Source: Actinomycetes bacterium | Lineage (GTDB): Bacteria; Actinomycetota; Actinomycetes; Actinomycetales; Dermatophilaceae | NCBI GenBank assembly: GCA_023420415.1 | Contig: JAEZWF010000016.1 | Span: forward strand, 7,385 to 71,384 | Reading direction: 5' to 3' | Length of the DNA stretch: 64,000 nucleotides | Shown: piece after piece, positions 59,101 to 64,000 of the stretch | Layout: the number at the start of each line of letters is the position of its first letter | How positions within the stretch are numbered: the first letter of the stretch is position 1 | Notes under the pieces: model-generated | The model's database searches: none | Seen by the model: the letters and a program-made list of their open reading frames with translations, nothing else | Told to the model about the DNA's origin: nothing | Made by a program: the position numbers and the translations under genes

Positions 59101-62100
59101 TCACCATCGCGAGAACCCGTCCTCTCCGGAGGTCTCGCCATCAGGCCGCGGCATGACGGTCTCGGCCTCGGGGTCGGTGACCCTGGGCACGTTGTCGGTG
59201 TCGACCGTCGCACCCGCCCGCCGCTGGTAGTCGGCGACGAGGTCGAGCAGTGCCTTGCCCCGCGGCCTGCGCCCGGCGACGACATCGCACGACCCGGCCT
59301 TCGACTCCTGGATCTGGGTGTTGGGGTCGAGGGCCACTCCGATGAGGTCGTTGGCGGCGTCGCCACTGACGACGGCATGCGTGCCGACGCCCCAGTGGTA
59401 GGGCAGCCCGACCTGGTGGACGGAGCGGCCGTTGATGGTCAGGGTCTTGACCCGGTCGGTCACGAGCACCTTGGCCTCGATCGCCGCGCGCGGCGAGATG
59501 ATCGTCGCCCAGCCGTTGTTCTCCAGGCCGCGTTCGGCGGCCAGCTCCGGCGAGACCTCGCAGAACATCTCCGGCTGCAGCTCGGACAGGTAGGGCAGCC
59601 AGCGGCTCATGCCGCCCGCAGTGTGGTGCTCGGTGAGGCGGTACGTCGTGAAGACGTAGGGGTAGACCTCGTCGCCCTTGGTCCCGGCGCTCGGCGCGCC
59701 CAGGTTGTCCTCGCGCGGGAAGACGACCCGGGTCGGGCTCTGCTGCTGCGGGTAGAGGCTGTTCGAGACCGGCGACTCCCACGGCTCGTAGTGCGTCGGC
59801 AGCGGCCCGTCGACCAAGCCCTTGGGTGCGTAGAGCCAGCCCTTGCCGTCGGCCTGCATGACGAACGGGTCGTCACCGGCGAGGGCCTCCGGGCCACCGA
59901 TGTTCGGGTCGGGCCGGGCCCCCGGGGCACGGTCCACGGGGAAGTCGGGCACGTCATCGCCGACCCACTTGCCCTGCTCGGCGTCCCACCAGATGTACTT
60001 CTTGCGCTCGCTCCACGGCTTGCCCTCGGGGTCGGCCGAGGCACGGTTGTAGAGGATGCGCCGGTCAGCCGGCCACGCCCAGCCCCACTCGTGCTGGTTC
60101 GGGCTGGAACCGCCGCCGGGCACCCGGCGGGCCGCCTGGTTGACGCTGCCGGCATACACGCCCGTGTAGATCCAGCAGCCGCCCTCGGTCGAGCCGTCGG
60201 TGGACATCTGCATGTAGTTGTCGAGCGCCTTGCCGGCGTCCGGACCACTGACGAACCGGCCGTTGATCTCGGCCAGCACCGCCTCGGGCTCGGGGTCGCC
60301 GTGCTCGTCGACGGGGTAGTCCCAGGTCAGGTCGAGCAGCGGACGGTCGCGCTCGTCGGTGGAGTCGGCGAGCTTGGCCCGGATCCGCTGGCCGAGCTTG
60401 AAGAAGAAGTCGAGCTCGCTCTGGGCCTGGCCGGGAGGGGCCAGCGCCTTGTGCCGCCACTGCAGCAGGCGCTGGGTCTGGGTGAAGGAACCGGCCTTCT
60501 CGACGTGCGTCGCCGCCGGCATGAAGAAGACCTCGGTGTCGATGTCCTCCGTGCGCAGCTCGCCGGAGTCGATCTCGGGCCCTTCCTTCCACCAGGTCGC
60601 CGACTCGATCAGGCTGAGGTCGCGGACGACCAGCCACTTGAGGTGGGACATCGCGAGGCGTTGCTGACGACCGTTGGCCGACCCGACCGCGGGGTTCTGG
60701 CCGAGGACGAAGTAGCCCTCGACCTCGCCGGCCAGCATGCTCACCGTCGTCTGGTAGGTGCCGTGCGGACCGGACAACCGCGGCAGATAGTCGAAGCACC
60801 AGTCGTTGTCGGCGGTCGCGTGCTCGCCCCACCAGGCCTTGAGCAGGCTGATCGTGTAGGCGTCGGCGTGGGTCCAGTAGCCCTTCTGCCGCTTGGAGGC
60901 GATGCCCTCGAGGTAGTCCTCGAACGAGTCGTGGACGCCGACCTTGGGCATCGGCAGGTAGCCGGGCAGCAGGTTGAACAGCGTCGGGATGTCGGTCGAC
61001 CCCTGGATGCTGGCGTGGCCGCGCAGCGCCATGATGCCGCTGCCCGGGCGGCCGACGTTGCCGAGCAGCAGCTGAAGGATCGCGGCCGAGCGGATGAACT
61101 GGGCGCCGAGCGTGTGCTGGGTCCACCCGGTGGCGTAGCCGAACACGGTGGTGCGGTCACGGCCGGAGTTCTGCGTGATCGAGTCGGCGAGGTAGGTGAA
61201 GTCCTCCTCGCTGATGCCGCACAGCTCCTGGACCATCTGCGGGGTGTAGCGGGCGTAGTGCCGCTTGAGCACCTGGAAAACCGTGCGCGGGTCCTGCAGC
61301 GTCTCGTCGCGCAGCACCTCGGCGTGCTCGAGCGAGGGACCGCCGCTGCCGTGCTCGTCACCGGCGGCGCGGTCGGACTTGCTCGCGCCGTGCTCACCGG
61401 CCTGGCCGCTGGGCGAGTCGACCTCGCCGTCGCCACCGGCCTCGGCGTAGGCCCACGACTGCAGGTCGTACTGCCCCGTCGCCGGGTCGAAGCCGGAGAA
61501 CAGGCCGCCGAGCTCCTCGGTGTCGCGGAAGTCCTCGCTCACCAGCGTCGCCGCGTTGGTGTAGGCGAGGACGTACTCCTTGAACCACAGGTCGTTGGCG
61601 ATGACGTGGTTGATCAGGGCGCCGAGCAGGACGACGTCAGAACCGGCGCGGATCGCGATGTGCCGGTCCGCGATGGCACCCGTGCGGGTGAACCGCGGGT
61701 CGACGTGGATGACCCTGGCCCCTCGGGCCTTGGCCTCCGACACCCACTGGAACCCGACGGGGTGCGCCTCGGCCATGTTGCCGCCCTGCAGCACGATGCA
61801 GTCGGCATTGGCCATGTCCTGCAACGACTGCGTCGCACCACCGCGACCGAACGATGCTCCCAAACTGGGAACGGTGGCGGAGTGTCAAATACGCGCCTGG
61901 TTCTCGATCTGGATCGCGCCGGCCGCCGTGAACAGCTTCTTGATGAGGTAGTTCTCCTCGTTGTCGAGGGTGGCTCCCCCGAGCGAGGCGATGCCCATCG
62001 TGCGGCGCAGCTTGCGGCCCTGGTCGTCGAGCTCCTGCCAGCCGTTGCGGCGGGACTCGATGAACCGGTCGGCGATCATGTCGATCGCCGTGTCGAGGTC

Positions 62101-62451
62101 GAGGTGCTGCCAGTCCTTGGCCTTGGGGGCGCGGTAGAGCACCTGCTTTTGCCGACTGGGTGCGTTGACGAGCTGTTCGCTCGCAGATCCCTTGGGACAC
62201 AGGCGCCCTCGCGAGATCGGCGAGTTCGGGTCGCCCTCGATGTCGATGACCTTCTCGTCCTTGACGTAGACGAGCTGGCCGCAGCCGACCGCGCAGTAGG
62301 GGCAGATGCTCTGCACGACCCGGTCGGCCGTCGCGGTGCGCGGCTTGACCGCTCTGGTCGTCGGGGACGTGACGGCCGGACCACGGCCCAGACTGTCGCC
62401 GGAGCGCAGCTGCCGCAGGACCGGCCACTCCAGAGGACTCAAACGCGCCAT
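59101..62451 (-). CDS. fdhA: selenocysteine-containing formate dehydrogenase catalytic subunit
   Basis: A 1116-residue molybdopterin oxidoreductase read through an in-frame UGA at 61885-61887 (Sec189, context QARI-U-HSATVPSL). Residues about 50-95 hold a [4Fe-4S] cluster (CPYCAVGC, then CPKG). FGRGGATQSLQDMANADCIVLQGGNMAEAHPVGFQ follows the Sec as in FdnG/FdoG. The MGD-binding domain and a C-terminal ADVL-like barrel complete it. It oxidises formate to CO2. No Tat signal is present, so the active site should face the cytoplasm. Without recoding the gene would appear as two separate frames split at the UGA. ATG at 62451. Confidence 0.95.
61858..61870 (-). promoter_or_regulatory. candidate SECIS hairpin
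   Basis: On the transcript, 14 bases after the UGA, UCCCA and UGGGA form a perfect 5-bp stem closed by a GUU loop. A larger GCCACCG/CGGUGGU stem can enclose it. Bacterial SECIS elements need a small hairpin with G at the loop start, 16-37 bases from the UGA; this fits. A second hairpin with a GGUC apical loop lies at 61835-61857. Confidence 0.5.
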
Positions 62452-62535
62452 GGCTCAACCCTAGTCAGCAGCGGCCGTCGCGCGAGCCGACCGGGGGTAT
62501 GCCGCGTGGCGCACCGTCGACGTCTGGGCGCCGGC

Positions 62536-62946
62536 TCAGCGGGCGGCCGGGATCAGCAGGGTCTGGCCCGCGTGGACCTGGTCGCTCGGGAGGTCGTTGG
62601 CCAGCTGGATCTGGGCGACTGCGTCCGCCACGGGCACGCCCGGCAGCTGGCTCGCGGCGACCTCGGACAGGGTCTGCCCCGGCTGCACGGTCGTCGAGTG
62701 GTCGATCGTCGTGGCCGACGCGCCGCCGGTGAACAGCGTCACCGCCAGCGCGACCGCCGCAGCCAGCACCGTGAGGGTGATCGCGAGCCGACCGGCGCGC
62801 GTCAGCCGCAGCGTGCGGCGCGCAGCCACGACGGCGTCGCCGCACGGCACGGAGGTGAGGTGCGCGCGGGCCGGGCGACCCGGCATACCTGCCGCCGGCA
62901 GGCCCGCAGGAAGGGGGGTGACATCCCAGGCAACTGCTGCACTCAT
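62536..62946 (-). CDS. LysM-domain membrane protein, SOS-associated
   Basis: A 136-residue protein with one membrane helix (LAITLTVLAAAVALAVTLFT, about residues 53-72) after a basic cytoplasmic part, and an external LysM domain (TTVQPGQTLSEVAASQLPGVPVADAVAQIQLANDL). Such a gene lies divergent from lexA in many actinobacteria (Rv2719c type in mycobacteria) and delays division or remodels wall during DNA damage. GGAGG precedes the ATG. It shares SOS boxes with lexA. Confidence 0.88.
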   Translation of the reverse strand: MSAAVAWDVTPLPAGLPAAGMPGRPARAHLTSVPCGDAVVAARRTLRLTRAGRLAITLTVLAAAVALAVTLFTGGASATTIDHSTTVQPGQTLSEVAASQLPGVPVADAVAQIQLANDLPSDQVHAGQTLLIPAAR

Positions 62947-62969
62947 CTCGTCCTCCATCGTCAGGGCCG

Positions 62970-63067
62970 TCGAACACGTGTCCGACAACCGATCTGCCCT
63001 AGTTGTAGCACGCGTGTTCGAACCGATCAAGACACGCGTCGAACACATGTTTGGCACCGGTGTTCGA
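62970..63067. promoter_or_regulatory. four LexA-box-like sites in the divergent lexA/LysM promoter
   Basis: The actinobacterial SOS box is TCGAAC-N4-GTTCGA. Sites resembling it are 62970-62985 (TCGAACACGTGTCCGA), 63006-63021 (TAGCACGCGTGTTCGA), 63039-63054 (TCGAACACATGTTTGG) and 63052-63067 (TGGCACCGGTGTTCGA). Each has one intact half-site and one degenerate half. The last two overlap by 3 bases. LexA is expected to repress both genes from here. Confidence 0.8.
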
Positions 63068-63180
63068 AAGTCGTAGGCTGTGCTCACGTCGAGAAGCACA
63101 TCAGAGGGCACCGACAACGCCCCTGGACCCGCCTCTCGAGCCGCTTCCATCACGAGGCTGACCTGCAGAAACGAGGAGTC

Positions 63181-63909
63181 ATGACAGAGGACGAGGACAA
63201 CGTCACCGAGCTTCCACTGCGCGACCGCGGCGACGGCCTCACCCTGCGCCAGTCCAAGGTCCTCGAGGTGATCCGCAACTCGGTGGACCGCCGCGGCTAC
63301 CCGCCGAGCCTGCGTGAGATCGGCGAGGCGGTCGGCCTCACCTCCCCCAGCTCGGTGGCCCACCAGCTGTCCACTCTCGAGCGCAAGGGCTACCTGCGCC
63401 GCGACCCCAACCGGCCCCGCGCGATCGAGGTCGTCTCCCCCGACGACCCGGACGCACCCGGCTACCGCGGCGGCGCGAGCGCGCACGACGAGACCGCCGA
63501 GTTCGACGAGACGGGCATGGGCGACGCCCGCCCCGAGGCGTCCTACGTCCCGGTGCTCGGCCGGATCGCCGCCGGTGTGCCGATCATGGCCGAGGAGTCG
63601 GTGGAGGAGGTCTTCCCGCTGCCCAAGGCGCTCGTCGGTGAGGGCTCGCTCTTCCTGCTCAAGGTCGTCGGCGACTCCATGGTCGACGCCGCGATCTGCG
63701 ACGGCGACTGGGTCGTGGTCCGCCAGCAGCCGACGGCCGACAACGGCGACATCGTCGCAGCCATGCTCGACAACGAGGCGACGGTCAAGACGTTCAAGCG
63801 CAAGAACGGCAAGGTCTGGCTGCTGCCCCACAACCCCGACTTCGACCCCATCGACGGCGACCACGCCACGATCCTGGGCAAGGTCACGGCGGTCCTGCGC
63901 CGCGTCTGA
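63181..63909 (+). CDS. lexA: LexA repressor
   Basis: A 242-residue SOS repressor. The wHTH (about 20-80) reads LTLRQSKVLEVIRNSVDRRGYPPSLREIGEAVGLTSPSSVAHQLSTLERKGYL. The Ala-Gly self-cleavage site is in GRIAAGVPI (the first A-G), and the Ser/Lys dyad is in VGDSMVDAAI and the NEATVKTFKR region. RecA-stimulated autocleavage induces DNA-damage genes. The acidic linker (about 95-120) is typical of actinobacterial LexA. AGGAG precedes the ATG. Confidence 0.97.
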   Translation: MTEDEDNVTELPLRDRGDGLTLRQSKVLEVIRNSVDRRGYPPSLREIGEAVGLTSPSSVAHQLSTLERKGYLRRDPNRPRAIEVVSPDDPDAPGYRGGASAHDETAEFDETGMGDARPEASYVPVLGRIAAGVPIMAEESVEEVFPLPKALVGEGSLFLLKVVGDSMVDAAICDGDWVVVRQQPTADNGDIVAAMLDNEATVKTFKRKNGKVWLLPHNPDFDPIDGDHATILGKVTAVLRRV

Positions 63910-63927
63910 CCCGACGTCCCGAGTCGT

Positions 63928-63961
<34 letters not shown>

Positions 63962-64000
63962 CGGGGCCCCGGCGGGGAAGCTGGCGAAGGAGAGGAGCCC

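Larger units (their letters stand above)
621..62892. repeat. dispersed motif family GTATGCCGCG / CGCGGCATAC
   Basis: By eye I count about 65-70 copies of the core TATGCCG or CGGCATA and roughly 35-40 exact 10-mers, on both strands about equally. Plus-orientation examples: 5471, 7678, 13309, 23771, 29636, 33769, 47081, 50151, 59088, 62497. Minus examples: 621, 6983, 10948, 21658, 34548, 48945, 55320. They occur in genes (usually Tyr-Ala-Ala or Ala-Ala-Tyr), gaps and hairpin pairs. Extended consensus: GGTATGCCGCGTGG. Confidence 0.8.

Noticed and set aside
59101..61863. Independent formate dehydrogenase gene starting after the UGA
   Set aside because: The upstream frame encodes the [4Fe-4S] domain of the same protein and continues in frame through UGA, with tRNA-Sec and selB nearby; it is one recoded gene.
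621..62892. The motif as a Chi or KOPS (polarity) signal
   Set aside because: Copies are about equally frequent on both strands here, and many are inverted pairs, unlike skewed polarity signals. Genome-wide skew could still change this view.
59377..63909. A single 1510-residue plus-strand protein ending in LexA
   Set aside because: Most of it is the antisense of fdhA and the LysM gene; only the LexA part from 63181 has domain support and a ribosome binding site.

Overview
The window comes from the chromosome of a high-G+C Gram-positive bacterium. Codon use is strongly G/C-ended, ribosome binding sites are purine-rich and GTG starts are frequent. Several families are typically actinobacterial: a SigJ-type ECF41 sigma factor, a DUF222/HNH protein, a DUF6318 lipoprotein, class II NrdJ with NrdR, and LexA beside a LysM protein. 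The gene set resembles Micrococcales, perhaps Intrasporangiaceae; that placement is inference, since no rRNA or other taxonomic marker is present.

Layout. 1-2.7 kb: an SRPBCC protein and an NAD-dependent epimerase/ECF41 sigma factor pair with its own promoter. 3-5.4 kb: a polar amino acid ABC importer. 5.5-14.3 kb: aldo/keto reductase, a large helicase-associated WYL protein, a secreted protein/lipoprotein pair, a VapBC-type toxin-antitoxin pair and a secreted peptidoglycan amidase. 14.4-24.7 kb: a LacI-controlled oligosaccharide cluster (binding protein, two permeases, two GH3 glycosidases, xylose isomerase). 24.7-33.8 kb: glutamate decarboxylase, an unknown protein, an HNH protein, a TfoX-like protein, and an amide cluster (MarR, AmiC-like sensor, permease, formamidase). 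33.8-43.7 kb: accessory DNA with a decayed HepT gene, a matrixin-like protease and a probable defence island (MazG-like protein, nuclease-helicase, EVE-HNH nuclease, PLD-helicase, AT-rich P-loop ATPase). 43.7-48 kb: NrdJ and NrdR. 48-54 kb: GAF-ANTAR regulator, acetyltransferase, a membrane metalloprotease-like protein, a winged-helix protein and a secreted CHAP protein. 54-62.5 kb: a selenocysteine locus (selB, tRNA-Sec, rhodanese) next to a three-subunit formate dehydrogenase whose catalytic gene has an in-frame UGA. 62.5-63.9 kb: LysM protein and lexA sharing a promoter with several SOS boxes. The window ends in a 34-G run.

The most unusual global signal is a short word, GTATGCCGCG or its complement. 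It occurs roughly once per kilobase on both strands, inside genes and between them, and repeatedly as inverted pairs forming hairpins. Inside genes it imposes the TAT tyrosine codon where this genome normally uses TAC. The pattern resembles the DNA uptake sequences of Neisseriaceae and Pasteurellaceae, or a HIP1-like iterated element. I know of no such element described for this group. All counts here were made by eye.
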